From Prevotella sp. (GTDB lineage: Bacteria; Bacteroidota; Bacteroidia; Bacteroidales; Bacteroidaceae): a DNA stretch of 64,000 nucleotides. Below, piece after piece: positions 42,566 to 51,603 of this stretch; within the stretch, counting starts at the first letter, position 1, and every line of letters starts with the position of its first letter. The notes below the pieces were generated by a model that was given only the letters and a program-made list of their open reading frames with translations, ran no database searches and was not told where the DNA came from. Both the position numbers and the translations under genes were made by a program. The stretch lies in assembly GCA_021636625.1 (NCBI GenBank), contig JAJWLX010000005.1, forward strand, positions 53,493-117,492. Reading direction: 5' to 3'.

Positions 42566-42637
42566 CGGGATTACTGGACTCGAACCAGCGACCTCATCGT
42601 CCCGAACGACGTGCGCTACCAACTGCGCTAAATCCCG
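42566..42637 (-). tRNA. tRNA-Pro (CGG), likely phage attachment site
   Basis: All four stems pair: acceptor CGGGATT/AATCCCG, D arm GCGC/GCGC, anticodon loop TTCGGGA (anticodon CGG), T arm GCTGG-TTCGAGT-CCAGT. 72 nt. The 3' end faces the integrase, so the att core is probably in the T arm or acceptor. Confidence 0.93.
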
Positions 42638-42669
42638 TTTTGTGGTACTTATGAGTACAAAGACGGTGC

Positions 42670-42701
42670 AAAGGTACACCAAAATCTCCATAATACCAAA
42701 T
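42670..42701 (-). promoter_or_regulatory. Promoter of tRNA-Pro
   Basis: On the minus strand TTTG, 20 bp, TACCTTTG (read as CAAAGGTA 42670-42677 and CAAA 42698-42701). Confidence 0.8.
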
Positions 42702-42747
42702 AAAAAAGCACTTTTTTATCTTTTTTGAAAAGTTTTTCACTTAAAAA

Positions 42748-42779
42748 TTTGGTGGAACCAAATAATTGTTGTACCTTTG
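42748..42779 (+). promoter_or_regulatory. Promoter of tRNA-Phe
   Basis: TTTG (42748-42751), 20 bp, TACCTTTG (42772-42779). The spacer GTGGAACCAAATAATTGTTG resembles the small-RNA promoters of the phage. Confidence 0.85.
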
Positions 42780-42812
42780 CACCCGCAAATGAGAAATCAT
42801 CTGTAAGAGTAT

Positions 42813-42885
42813 GGTGCCATAGCTCAGTTGGTAGAGCAAAGGACTGAAAATCCTTGTGTCCCCGGTTCGATTCCTGGTGGTACCA
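42813..42885 (+). tRNA. tRNA-Phe (GAA)
   Basis: 73 nt, acceptor GGTGCCA/TGGTACC with discriminator A, anticodon loop CTGAAAA (GAA). Followed by a terminator. Confidence 0.95.
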
Positions 42886-42888
42886 CTT

Positions 42889-42924
42889 AAAAAGCCGAAC
42901 TTCTTCAAAGAGGTTCGGCTTTTT
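42889..42924 (+). terminator. Terminator of tRNA-Phe
   Basis: AAAAAGCCGAAC and GTTCGGCTTTTT, perfect 12-bp stem. Confidence 0.9.
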
Positions 42925-42929
42925 GGTGT

Positions 42930-43289
42930 TTTTAAGGCTTTTGCCCTTTCAGGGCGCATAGCTATCTGGTAATGTTAACCTAGGGCGTTGCCCTAGGCTA
43001 TGTTGAGGGCTTGGATTTCTGCGTCTTTTTTCTTTCTTTTCCCTTTTTCTTCGATATATTTCGGGTATTTGTCCCTTTTGTTGCTAGATTTGTCTGATAT
43101 TTAGCGTGAGATTGCGGTATTCTAACCTACTTTTGCAATCTTGCTCATGGGATGTTTGCAGCTTTTCGCTCAGACTCGCACCATTAAGGGTGAAGTGACA
43201 GATGCACAAAAACTCAGCTATCTTTGCAATATTTGATGCGTAAATACGTTCTTTAGATAAAGCAAAGATAGCTATAAACCAAAAGAACA
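42930..43289. promoter_or_regulatory. Leader region of the galactanase gene
   Basis: No gene in this stretch. TATCTTTG at 43219-43226 is a likely -7 box, leaving a 5' leader of about 55 nt to ATG 43290. A second TACTTTTG-like box is at about 43129-43136. Confidence 0.5.
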
Positions 43290-44366
43290 ATGAAGAATAT
43301 TTTAGGAAAAGCCATATTGCTGGCTACAGCGCTCTTGTTCTCTATCACGGGCACGAGTTGCAGTAATGATGATACTACCACTCCCGAAAAGGAGAAGACA
43401 TACGATATGAGTGGCTTCGCCAAGGGAGCCGATGTAAGTTGGATTACAGAGATGGAGCAGAACGGAAAGAAGTTCTATAATGCTAACGGTAAGGCTACTG
43501 AGTGCATGGCGCTTCTCCGCGACCTCGGCATGAACTCCATCCGTCTTCGTGTATGGGTAAATCCTGAGAATGGATGGAACGGAAAGAATGATGTGGTGGC
43601 AAAGGCATGGAGAGCTCAGCAGCTCGGTATGCGACTGATGATTGACTTCCACTACTCTGATACCTGGGCAGACCCATCCAAGCAGGGCGTTCCAGCTGCC
43701 TGGAAGAACTATGATTTCGAGCAGATGAAGCAGGCGGTTGCCGATCATACCAAGGATGTATTGAATGCCTTGAAGGCAAGAGGCGTCAACGTAGAGTGGG
43801 TACAGGTAGGTAACGAGACCACCGACGGAATGCTCTGGAATGATGAGGATGGCGATGCTGCCCTGAAGGTGACAGGCCGTGCCTCTAAGAACATGGCTAA
43901 CTTTGCCGCTTACATCAATGCCGGTTATGATGCCGTCAAGGCGATTTATCCGGAGGCTAAGGTGATCGTGCATCTCGACAAGGGAAACAATCTGAGCCAA
44001 TATACCTGGATGTTTGATGGTTTGAAGCAGAATGGAGCCAAGTGGGATGTCATCGGTATGTCGCTCTATCCAGATTGGATTACTGATAAGACCTGGGAGC
44101 AGGTTTCTGATGACTGTCTCAGCAACATCAAGACCCTTTCCGGCAAATACAACTGCGATGTCATCATCTCAGAGATTGGTATGGTGTGGAATTCTGAGAA
44201 TGCCGCTCCATTCCTCAAGAAGATGGTGGATGGCTGCAAGGCTATCTCTACCTGCGAGGGCGTGTTCTACTGGGAGCCTGAGTGCAACAGCGGCTGGAAC
44301 GGCTACGACAAGGGAGCCTTCGACAACAGCGGCAAGCCAACCGCAGCACTCGATGCTTTCAAGTAA
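43290..44366 (+). CDS. GH53 arabinogalactan endo-beta-1,4-galactanase (lipoprotein)
   Basis: 358 residues. Lipoprotein signal ends at SCS (~23-25; LLFSITGTSC), so it sits on the outer membrane or in the periplasm. The GH53 barrel begins at GFAKGADVSWITEME, with GMNSIRLRVWVNP, the acid/base Glu in VQVGNETTDGMLW (~165) and the nucleophile Glu in IISEIGMVW (~276), and YWEPE near the end. Cleaves beta-1,4-galactan from pectin side chains. Forms a unit with the GH2 gene 88 bp on. Confidence 0.95.
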   Translation: MKNILGKAILLATALLFSITGTSCSNDDTTTPEKEKTYDMSGFAKGADVSWITEMEQNGKKFYNANGKATECMALLRDLGMNSIRLRVWVNPENGWNGKNDVVAKAWRAQQLGMRLMIDFHYSDTWADPSKQGVPAAWKNYDFEQMKQAVADHTKDVLNALKARGVNVEWVQVGNETTDGMLWNDEDGDAALKVTGRASKNMANFAAYINAGYDAVKAIYPEAKVIVHLDKGNNLSQYTWMFDGLKQNGAKWDVIGMSLYPDWITDKTWEQVSDDCLSNIKTLSGKYNCDVIISEIGMVWNSENAAPFLKKMVDGCKAISTCEGVFYWEPECNSGWNGYDKGAFDNSGKPTAALDAFK

Positions 44367-44382
44367 TCGGGTAAGTTAGCTT

Positions 44383-44413
44383 TCTTCGCTTCCTTTGGGA
44401 GCGATAGAAAGCG
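44383..44413 (+). promoter_or_regulatory. Intercistronic hairpin
   Basis: GCTTTCTTCGCTTCC and GGGAGCGATAGAAAGC pair around TTT with one mismatch; no U-tract. May stabilise the upstream message. Confidence 0.4.
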
Positions 44414-44454
44414 AATTTTAAAATGGAATGCAAAACTAACTTAAAAGAAAAGAT

Positions 44455-46914
44455 ATGATCAAGAGAAGCATAACTTTCGTGTCTCTTGCCCTGGCGTTTT
44501 CTACCATGTGCCAGGCACAGAGCAGAAAAGTCATTAATTTGCTATCGTGGGATTTCTCCCGCGATGGCAAAGCGTGGTCTCAGGTAGCCGTGCCTCACGA
44601 CTGGGCTATCGCGGGTCCTTTCGATAAGAAATGGGACCTGCAGATGGTGGCTATCGAGCAGAATGGCGAAAAGGAGAAAACCGAGAAGTCGGGACGCTCT
44701 GGAGCTCTCCCTTGGATTGGAGAGGGCGTGTATAAGATGAATCTTCAGTTGCCGAAGGGCTACAAGCGTGCCGTCCTCGTATTTGATGGTGCGATGAGTC
44801 AGCCTGTGGTGAGCGTGAATGGCAAGGAGGCTGGCAGATGGGCTTACGGCTACAATGCCTTCCGCATCGACATCACACCTTACGTGCAGTTTGGCGGCAA
44901 GAAGAATCTCGTAGAGGTTCATCTCAACAATGTAGAGGAAAGCAGCCGATGGTATCCAGGCGGCGGTCTTTACCGTCCGGTTTCCGTGGAACTTTACGGC
45001 AACGAGAACTTCTCTACCTGGGATACCTTCGTGCGTACCCTGAAAGCAGACAAGCAGGAAGCCGAAGTGGAAGTGAACGCCCTGCTGGAAGGAAAGATTG
45101 GAAAGTCGGGCAAGACGGTCATCGCCTTGCTTGATGAGGCTGGTACCAAGGTTGCCGAGCAGACCATCTCTGGTGCAACCCCAGCCATCAAGACTACCCT
45201 GAAGGTAGCGAACCCTCAGCTCTGGTCTCCGGAATCTCCTTATCTCTATCAGGTGAAGTTAACCCGATATGAAGGAAAGAAGGTGGATGATGTCCAGACG
45301 CTGAAGACCGGTATCCGAACCATCTCGGTATCCAAGAATAATGGTTTCCAGCTCAATGGCATCACCCGCAAGATCAAGGGTGTCTGCCTGCACCACGACC
45401 TCGGTCCGTTGGGAGCAGCAGAGAACAAGGCTGCCCTCATCCGCCAGATCAAGACGATGAAGGAGATGGGTTGCGATGCTATCCGTACTGCCCACAACAT
45501 GCCTTCTACCATGCAGATGGAAATCTGCGACTCTCTCGGTATGATGGTAATGGCTGAGAGCTTCGATATGTGGATTTATCCTAAGTGCAAGAATGGTTAC
45601 GCCAAGTTCTTCAAGGAGTGGAGCGACAAGGATATCACCAACCTGGTGAAGCATCACCGCAACCATCCTAGCATCATCATGTGGAGTATCGGTAACGAGA
45701 TTCCTGAGCAGTGGAGCAAGGAGGGTATGGAGATTGCCAAGCATCTGCAGGATCTCTGTCATCAGTACGACCCATCCCGTCCGGTAACCCAGGGTATGGA
45801 TAGGGCTGAGGATGCCCTGAAGAGTGGATTTGCCCAGGTGATGGACGTGCCGGGCTTCAACTATCGCGTACATAAGTATTATAAGAATATCGAGCAGTTG
45901 CCTCAGGGATTCCTCCTGGGTTCTGAGACTGCTTCTACCGTCAGCTCCCGTGGCGTATATAAGTTCCCGGTTCAGGTGCGTGCCAGCAACAACAATCCAT
46001 ACGCCGACGGCCAGTGCTCCAGCTATGACACGGAGTATTGCTCCTGGAGTAATCTTCCGGATGATGACTGGAAGATGCAGGATGATTACAGTTGGGTAAT
46101 CGGAGAGTTTGTATGGACGGGCTACGATTATCTGGGCGAGCCGACTCCTTATGATACCTACTGGCCAAGCCGCAGCAGTTACTTCGGAATCTGCGACCTT
46201 GCCGGACTTCCAAAGGATAGGTATTATATGTATCGTGCCCGCTGGAACGAGCATCAGCACACCACCCATCTTCTTCCTCACTGGAACTGGAAGGGTAGAG
46301 AAGGACAGGTTACCCCTGTATATTGCTACACCGATGGTGTGGAAGGCGAGCTTTTCGTAAACGGCAAGAGCCAGGGCAGGGTTCGCAAGGACAAGTCAAG
46401 TCGTCTGGACCGCTATCGCCTCCGTTGGAACAATGTGAAGTATGAACCAGGCGAGATTCGCGTGGTTACCTACAACCAGTATGGCGACAAGGTAGGCGAG
46501 GACGTGAAGCGTACAGCCGGTGAACCAGCCCAGATGAAGTTCAGCGTGGAGACTCCAGATCATGAGCCTATCGCCTGCATGGTAGAGGGATGCACCGATG
46601 AACACAATGTGCTTCTGAATGCCGATGGAAAAGACCTCGCTTTTGTTACCGTGAGCCTTCTGGATAAGGACGGTAATGAGTGTCCGCTCGCCGATGATGA
46701 GCTTACCTTCGAGGTAAAGGGTGCCGGAACCTTCAAGGCAGCATGCAATGGTGATGCTACTTCGCTCGATTCCTTCACTCAGCCACACATGCGACTCTTC
46801 TCAGGCAAACTCGTTATTGTTGTTCAGAGCAAGGCACAGAAGGGCGACATCATCCTCACCGTAAAGGATGGCAAGCGCAATATGGAAAAGTCGCTTACGC
46901 TGCAGGCAATATAA
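44455..46914 (+). CDS. GH2 beta-galactosidase
   Basis: 819 residues with a signal peptide (cut after CQA, ~22). Domains: sugar-binding (~30-190, VPHDWAI, GVYK, RWYPGGGLYRPV), immunoglobulin-like (~190-300), barrel (~300-610) with GVCLHHDLGPLG, the acid/base Glu in MWSIGNEIPEQ (~421) and the nucleophile Glu in LLGSETAST (~489), then C-terminal beta domains. Releases galactose from the galacto-oligosaccharides made by the GH53 enzyme, in the periplasm. Confidence 0.93.
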   Translation: MIKRSITFVSLALAFSTMCQAQSRKVINLLSWDFSRDGKAWSQVAVPHDWAIAGPFDKKWDLQMVAIEQNGEKEKTEKSGRSGALPWIGEGVYKMNLQLPKGYKRAVLVFDGAMSQPVVSVNGKEAGRWAYGYNAFRIDITPYVQFGGKKNLVEVHLNNVEESSRWYPGGGLYRPVSVELYGNENFSTWDTFVRTLKADKQEAEVEVNALLEGKIGKSGKTVIALLDEAGTKVAEQTISGATPAIKTTLKVANPQLWSPESPYLYQVKLTRYEGKKVDDVQTLKTGIRTISVSKNNGFQLNGITRKIKGVCLHHDLGPLGAAENKAALIRQIKTMKEMGCDAIRTAHNMPSTMQMEICDSLGMMVMAESFDMWIYPKCKNGYAKFFKEWSDKDITNLVKHHRNHPSIIMWSIGNEIPEQWSKEGMEIAKHLQDLCHQYDPSRPVTQGMDRAEDALKSGFAQVMDVPGFNYRVHKYYKNIEQLPQGFLLGSETASTVSSRGVYKFPVQVRASNNNPYADGQCSSYDTEYCSWSNLPDDDWKMQDDYSWVIGEFVWTGYDYLGEPTPYDTYWPSRSSYFGICDLAGLPKDRYYMYRARWNEHQHTTHLLPHWNWKGREGQVTPVYCYTDGVEGELFVNGKSQGRVRKDKSSRLDRYRLRWNNVKYEPGEIRVVTYNQYGDKVGEDVKRTAGEPAQMKFSVETPDHEPIACMVEGCTDEHNVLLNADGKDLAFVTVSLLDKDGNECPLADDELTFEVKGAGTFKAACNGDATSLDSFTQPHMRLFSGKLVIVVQSKAQKGDIILTVKDGKRNMEKSLTLQAI

Positions 46915-46940
46915 TACAAACTTATTAATGATAATTATAG

Positions 46941-46978
46941 ATTCCCTTAGGAGAAGAAGTTCTTGCTCCTAGGGGAAT
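46941..46978 (+). terminator. Hairpin after the GH2 gene
   Basis: ATTCCCTTAGGAG and CTCCTAGGGGAAT (one G-T pair); short U content. Confidence 0.65.
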
Positions 46979-47043
46979 TCTTCGTTCAGCGACGTTGAAT
47001 GTGTGTTCAAAACTTATTCTTTTGTTATTTTTCTCTAATAATA

Positions 47044-47075
47044 TTTGGCATTGTCGTGAATAATGTGTATTTTTG
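47044..47075 (+). promoter_or_regulatory. Promoter of the membrane AraC regulator
   Basis: TTTG (47044-47047), 20 bp, TATTTTTG (47068-47075). The likely start codon is only 5 bp further on (47081), suggesting a leaderless message. Confidence 0.75.
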
Positions 47076-47080
47076 CAGCT

Positions 47081-49990
47081 ATGAACAAATCACTAACCGC
47101 TTTATCTAGAATAAGCATGGCGATAGCTATGCTTTTTATAACCATAGCGCTCCATGCGCAACGTTTCGTCAACACCACCCTGGATGGTGCTCAGGCTGTC
47201 TATGCCATTACCCAAGATACGTCAGGAGTTGTCTGGCTGGGTACCGACAATGGTCTCTACAGTTATGATGGCTATCACGACTATCGTCATTTTGCTTCCC
47301 ATTCCTTTAATCATATCCGCATCAATGCGCTCGGTTTCGAGGGCAGCATGCTCTATCTGGCTACAGGCAGTGGAATGCTGAAGTTTGATACGCAGAAGGG
47401 AACCTATGCTTCTGCGCCAGCAACGGAATCTGATGGAGACAAGGGCAGGAAAAAGGCGGTAAGGGAGTTGCGAGTGCTTGATATGAAGGGCAGGAAAGAT
47501 GCCTTTGGCAACGATGTGTATGCGATTCTGCATACACAGAAGGGACTTCTGGTGGGTTCCCTCTCCGGACTCCGCCTCAACCAGCGTCAGATTCTCCTGA
47601 CTCCCGGTGCACAGCCACTGGTGAATGCTCTGGCTTACGATGCCAAGCGCCACTGTTACTGGATTGGTACCGAGGGAGCCTTGTACTGTGCCGACCAGGC
47701 TTTGCAGAACTTCTCCAAGATTGCGGCGCTGGATGGAAACTCCGTGAAGTGTCTGGACGAAGACCAGGATGGCAATCTCTATATCGGTACAGACAATGGT
47801 CTTTATCGTATGGCGATGAACAACAGTCTGGAGCATTTCGCTCACGATTCACGCAATGAGGCAACCATCCCTAACAATATCGTATGGTCCTGTTATGTGG
47901 ATAAGTGGCAGAATGTGTGGATCGGTACCGATCACGGACTTTCCCGTTTATCTACCCATACCTTCTATCGCTTCACTTCGCTCGGTAAGATTACCTTCTC
48001 GGGCGAGGGCAACTGTCTGCATGCTATCCTTCAGACCCGCAGCGGCGACTGGTGGATGGGCGGAACCAACGGCTTGATTCACTATGCAGAGGGAGTGCGT
48101 GTGCAGGGTGCAGCTTCTGAATATCAGAATGTGGTATGGTATAAGCAGAACAATCCTTCGGCTCCTCTTGCTCACAACCGTGTGCGCAAGATTTATGAAG
48201 ACAAGGAGGGCGATGTATGGATCTGTACAGACCACGGCATCAACCTCTATCAGAAGAATACGGGAAAGTTGCTCAACTTCATCGTCTATGACAAGACCGG
48301 CAAGTTTTCTACTGCCTGGGCTTATGATATCCTTCAGGATCAGCAGGGCAGGATGTGGATGGCATCCTATCAGGGTGGTGTCTTCGTGTTGGACAAGCAG
48401 CGCCTTCTGGCAGCCATCTCGCAGTCATCTGCAGCAACAGCTACCTGCGTGGCAGATCATCATTTCTCTGACAAGGGCAAGAACGCCCTCTCGGGTCTGC
48501 ACATCGGACAGCTGGTGCTCGATGGCAAGGGAATGGTCTGGGCTTCCTCTCATAATCACCTCGACCGTATCGATACCCGTACCCTTCGCATCTCCCATAT
48601 CCCAGGCAATGATGCCATCAATTATCTGATGACATCTGGCAACGGAAATGTGTGGGTAGGATACAATGCCGGCGTGAAGTGCTTTATGGTGAACCTGCCG
48701 ATGAAGGGCAAGGAACTGGAAAGCAAGGAATGGAAAATCGGTGACAAGGTGGTCTCCATGTGCGATGTTGAAAACAAGATCTGGGTGGTGGCAGGCAATG
48801 CCTGCAGCGTACTGGATCCGGAAAACAACAGCTTCAGATTCTTCATTCCGATGGAGGATCCGAACAATATCTATTATTCCAAGCTGAACCACGAAGTGGT
48901 GATGGCTGGCAACGATGGCTTCATCTCCATCCGTGCCGACCTTTCCATGCCGAAGGACGGCAAGGCGCAGCTGCTCCTGGCGGGTATCGTGGTGAATGGC
49001 AGACAGACTCAGGATGCCCTGCTCGATGAGAACATTGAGGGAACACCGGGTGTTTCTCCTGTAGGGCTGAAGACGCTGGTTCTGGCGCATGATGAGAACA
49101 ACTTTACGCTCCAGCTGTCTGATTTGCCTTTTGCCGATCATCCTACTGCCGTCTATGCCTATCGTCTGGAGGGTAGCGACCACGAGTGGCACTATCTGGA
49201 CAAGGGCAATCTTGATATCACTTACAATGGATTGTCGTATGGCGATTATCATCTCAGCGTGCATGTAGTGGATGGCGAGGGAAATATCGGAGATGAAGTT
49301 TATCAGCTTGAAATCTCCGTTCTCCCACCATGGTATCTCACCATCTGGTGCAAGCTGTTCTATCTTACCCTCCTGATTGTGGGTATCGCCTGGGTTGTCA
49401 ATGCCCATTTCGTAAGAAAGCAGTTGAAGGAGGCGAAAAAGCAGAAGGAAGAAATCCTGGAGCAGGTACAGGCGCGTATGCAGTTCTATGCCAGCCTTGC
49501 CGATGACCTGAAGAATGCCGCTGCTCACCAATCGTTCGAGGAGGTTAACCATCTGGTAGTCTCTAATCTCGATGTGAATGCTTCCGCCGGCGATTCTGAG
49601 TCGGCAATGATTGTAAATTTCAATGGTCAGCAGACTACTCCGGAAGTTGAGATCGATGATTTGGATAGGAAACTGCTCGACGAGATTAAGGAGACGATAG
49701 AAGAGAATATGGTGGATTCCGACTTTAACGTGTCGGTGCTTCAGGAGAAGATGGGCATGGGAAACAAGCAGCTTTACCGCAAGCTGAAGGCGCTTACGGG
49801 TCAGACTCCGGTGGAGTATATCCGTGATATGAGAATGCGCAAGGCGGCAAAATTACTGAAGGCAGGCAAGTTCAGCGTGTCGGAGGTAATGTACACCGTA
49901 GGCTTCTCTAACAGCAGCTATTTCTCGAAGTGTTTCTCCAAGGCGTTTGGAATGACTCCTACCGAGTTTATGCGCAGTTCAAAAGTATAA
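47081..49990 (+). CDS. Membrane-bound AraC regulator with periplasmic propellers
   Basis: 969 residues from ATG 47081: signal peptide (MNKSLTALSRISMAIAMLF, cut after HAQ), two beta propellers of Reg_prop repeats (VWLGTDNGLYSYDG, LYIGTDNGLYRMA, VWIGTDHGLSRL, MWMASYQGGVF), a Y_Y_Y domain (~660-755), one transmembrane helix (~760-785), a short coiled coil, and a C-terminal AraC domain (~865-965, FNVSVLQEKMGMGNKQLYRKL, GFSNSSYFSKCF). The histidine kinase, ATPase and receiver domains of hybrid two-component systems are absent; the link is too short for them. Probably senses galactan fragments for the GH53/GH2 genes. Confidence 0.9.
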   Translation: MNKSLTALSRISMAIAMLFITIALHAQRFVNTTLDGAQAVYAITQDTSGVVWLGTDNGLYSYDGYHDYRHFASHSFNHIRINALGFEGSMLYLATGSGMLKFDTQKGTYASAPATESDGDKGRKKAVRELRVLDMKGRKDAFGNDVYAILHTQKGLLVGSLSGLRLNQRQILLTPGAQPLVNALAYDAKRHCYWIGTEGALYCADQALQNFSKIAALDGNSVKCLDEDQDGNLYIGTDNGLYRMAMNNSLEHFAHDSRNEATIPNNIVWSCYVDKWQNVWIGTDHGLSRLSTHTFYRFTSLGKITFSGEGNCLHAILQTRSGDWWMGGTNGLIHYAEGVRVQGAASEYQNVVWYKQNNPSAPLAHNRVRKIYEDKEGDVWICTDHGINLYQKNTGKLLNFIVYDKTGKFSTAWAYDILQDQQGRMWMASYQGGVFVLDKQRLLAAISQSSAATATCVADHHFSDKGKNALSGLHIGQLVLDGKGMVWASSHNHLDRIDTRTLRISHIPGNDAINYLMTSGNGNVWVGYNAGVKCFMVNLPMKGKELESKEWKIGDKVVSMCDVENKIWVVAGNACSVLDPENNSFRFFIPMEDPNNIYYSKLNHEVVMAGNDGFISIRADLSMPKDGKAQLLLAGIVVNGRQTQDALLDENIEGTPGVSPVGLKTLVLAHDENNFTLQLSDLPFADHPTAVYAYRLEGSDHEWHYLDKGNLDITYNGLSYGDYHLSVHVVDGEGNIGDEVYQLEISVLPPWYLTIWCKLFYLTLLIVGIAWVVNAHFVRKQLKEAKKQKEEILEQVQARMQFYASLADDLKNAAAHQSFEEVNHLVVSNLDVNASAGDSESAMIVNFNGQQTTPEVEIDDLDRKLLDEIKETIEENMVDSDFNVSVLQEKMGMGNKQLYRKLKALTGQTPVEYIRDMRMRKAAKLLKAGKFSVSEVMYTVGFSNSSYFSKCFSKAFGMTPTEFMRSSKV

Positions 49991-50009
49991 GGATTAAAGT
50001 TCAAGCGAT

Positions 50010-50969
50010 ATGTTGCCAATATTAACGATTACAGGTTCCGACAGCACCGGCGGCTCTGGTGTGCAGGCGGATATCAAGACGATATTCGAATTGGGAGGTT
50101 ATGCCGTTTCGGCGATAACCAGCATCACCGTGCAGAATACGCTGGGTATCCAGGAGTTCTTCGATATTCCTGCCGAGATTGTTTCCGGACAGATAGAGGC
50201 AATCATGAACGATATGCAGCCCAACATTGTTAAGGTGGGAATGATACGCAAGGTTGAGACGCTGAATGTGCTCATAGATGCCTTGACCAAGTATCGTCCC
50301 GACCACATCATCTACGCCCCTTCCATCTGGTCGAGCCAGGGCGATGCGCTGATGACAGAGGATGTGGTGAGCCAGATTAAATACCGCTTGCTTCCGCTCT
50401 GCTCGGTAGTCGTGGCGAGAAAGAAGGAGAGCGACATCATTCTTCAGAACTCCCGACTTCTGGAGCTTGCCGAGAAGCAGGGGCTCAGGATTTACCGGCT
50501 CGATAATGCCAATTCGCATGGTCTCATCAACCGCTTCTCTTCTGCCCTTGCCATCTATCTGAATCAGGGCAAGAAGATGGAGGAAGCGTTGGCGATGGCG
50601 CAGGATTTCATCAATATAGAACTGGCTAGGGAGAGTAATCTGCAGGGTAGGAGTTCCGATCTTTACAACCAGTTTATCTCGCAGGTGAATAACTTCTGCC
50701 GCACCTATAGCGATGTGCATTTCTATGCCGACCAGCTGAATGTGAGTGGCCGCTATCTGGCGCAGGTTACCCGCCGCATCTCCGGCAAGACGCCGAAGGC
50801 AATCATCGATGAATACATCGTGAAGGAGATAGAGCGCGAGCTTTCTACCACCACGCATACGGTGCAGGAGATAGCCAACACCTTCGGCTTCTCATCCCAG
50901 GCTCATCTCACTAAGTTTTTCAAGAAGATGAGAGGGGTCACGCCTTCTGCTTTCAGGCAGAAAGGCTGA
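50010..50969 (+). CDS. Degenerate ThiD-like kinase domain fused to AraC DNA-binding domain
   Basis: 319 residues. Residues 1-~205 match the ThiD/PdxK ribokinase-like fold at the N-terminus (LTITGSDSTGGSGVQADIKT, SITVQNTLGIQ, VKVGMI), but the catalytic GTGC loop is replaced (NSHGLINRFSSALA, 168-181) and the DPVMVAKSG strand reads YAPSIWSSQGD. Residues ~220-318 form a complete AraC domain (YADQLNVSGRYLAQVTRR...FGFSSQAHLTKFFKKM). This suggests a transcription factor sensing a pyrimidine or B6 vitamer. pdxS-pdxT follow on the same strand; thi genes are not in view. Confidence 0.88.
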   Translation: MLPILTITGSDSTGGSGVQADIKTIFELGGYAVSAITSITVQNTLGIQEFFDIPAEIVSGQIEAIMNDMQPNIVKVGMIRKVETLNVLIDALTKYRPDHIIYAPSIWSSQGDALMTEDVVSQIKYRLLPLCSVVVARKKESDIILQNSRLLELAEKQGLRIYRLDNANSHGLINRFSSALAIYLNQGKKMEEALAMAQDFINIELARESNLQGRSSDLYNQFISQVNNFCRTYSDVHFYADQLNVSGRYLAQVTRRISGKTPKAIIDEYIVKEIERELSTTTHTVQEIANTFGFSSQAHLTKFFKKMRGVTPSAFRQKG

Positions 50970-51018
50970 AAACAGGTGGTTTTTGACCAAAAAGTTAAAA
51001 TAATTAAGTTAAATTAGA

Positions 51019-51135
51019 AACACGGACAAATTGAATTTGTCCGGCTCTTTTGTCCGGGTGCTTGTAAAGGCTTAAATGTTAGTAACTTATAAGCTGCCGG
51101 ACAATTTGTCCGGACAAATTCAATTTGTCCGTGTT
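51019..51135. repeat. Nested palindromes: 26-bp inverted repeat
   Basis: Arms 51019-51044 and 51110-51135 are exact reverse complements. Each arm is itself a palindrome CGGACAAATT-G-AATTTGTCCG, and further TTGTCCGG/CCGGACAA copies lie in the loop. Could be the terminator of the regulator, a small non-autonomous element, or regulatory RNA structure. Confidence 0.85.
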
Positions 51136-51603
51136 ATTTTTTTCTTTGCTTTTTAACTCTATGTTTTCCTTCTCGGAACTCATAGACTTAGGAGCCATAA
51201 AACTATGAGTTGTTTTTGTTCAAAACTGCGAATGAAAGCTATTGAGCCAAGTTTAAGCGGATTTTCTATAATCGAATTTTTTCGTAACGAAACTTTTCGC
51301 AAAGATACGAAAAAATAAAGATGCTCAGATGATAAAACCCTTAAATTATTATTGTTTAATAGTTTTCGGATAGAAAGTCAAGGTTTTACCTATTTATATA
51401 AGTTTTAAAGGAAAGCTTCCTGTAGATTGCTCTTTGCCGCTCAATCTGTGTAGAGCTTTGTATATTTCGGAATATGGCTTATACTTTTGCGAATCTCTCT
51501 TTATACAAAATGACTCAATGTTTGCAGAATTTGGAACTTTTTTCTGCTGTTTCGGCGAAAAGTGTTTCCTTTGCAGCCGTAAATAGATAAAATTAAAAGA
51601 ATT
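51136..51603. promoter_or_regulatory. Regulatory gap before pdxS
   Basis: No gene. A 9-bp inverted repeat AACTCATAG/CTATGAGTT (51177-51185, 51203-51211); a minus-strand box TATCTTTG (51300-51307 read on the minus strand) pointing toward the nested palindromes; and a plus-strand TTTCCTTTG (about 51565-51573) before pdxS, a candidate -7 box. Confidence 0.45.

Larger units (their letters stand above)
1..42566. mobile_element. Integrated tailed phage (prophage), left end outside the window
   Basis: Head, portal, tail, lysis and integrase genes follow one another without host genes from the first base to the tRNA-Pro 3' end at 42566. The tyrosine integrase is the last phage gene and lies 127 bp from the tRNA, the usual layout for integration into a tRNA 3' end. 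The matching att repeat must lie left of the window, so attL and the early/lysogeny genes are not visible. A 1574-residue tape measure and the absence of contractile-sheath genes suggest a long-tailed siphovirus. The module order is odd: capsid and terminase genes come about 8 kb before the portal. Confidence 0.9.
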
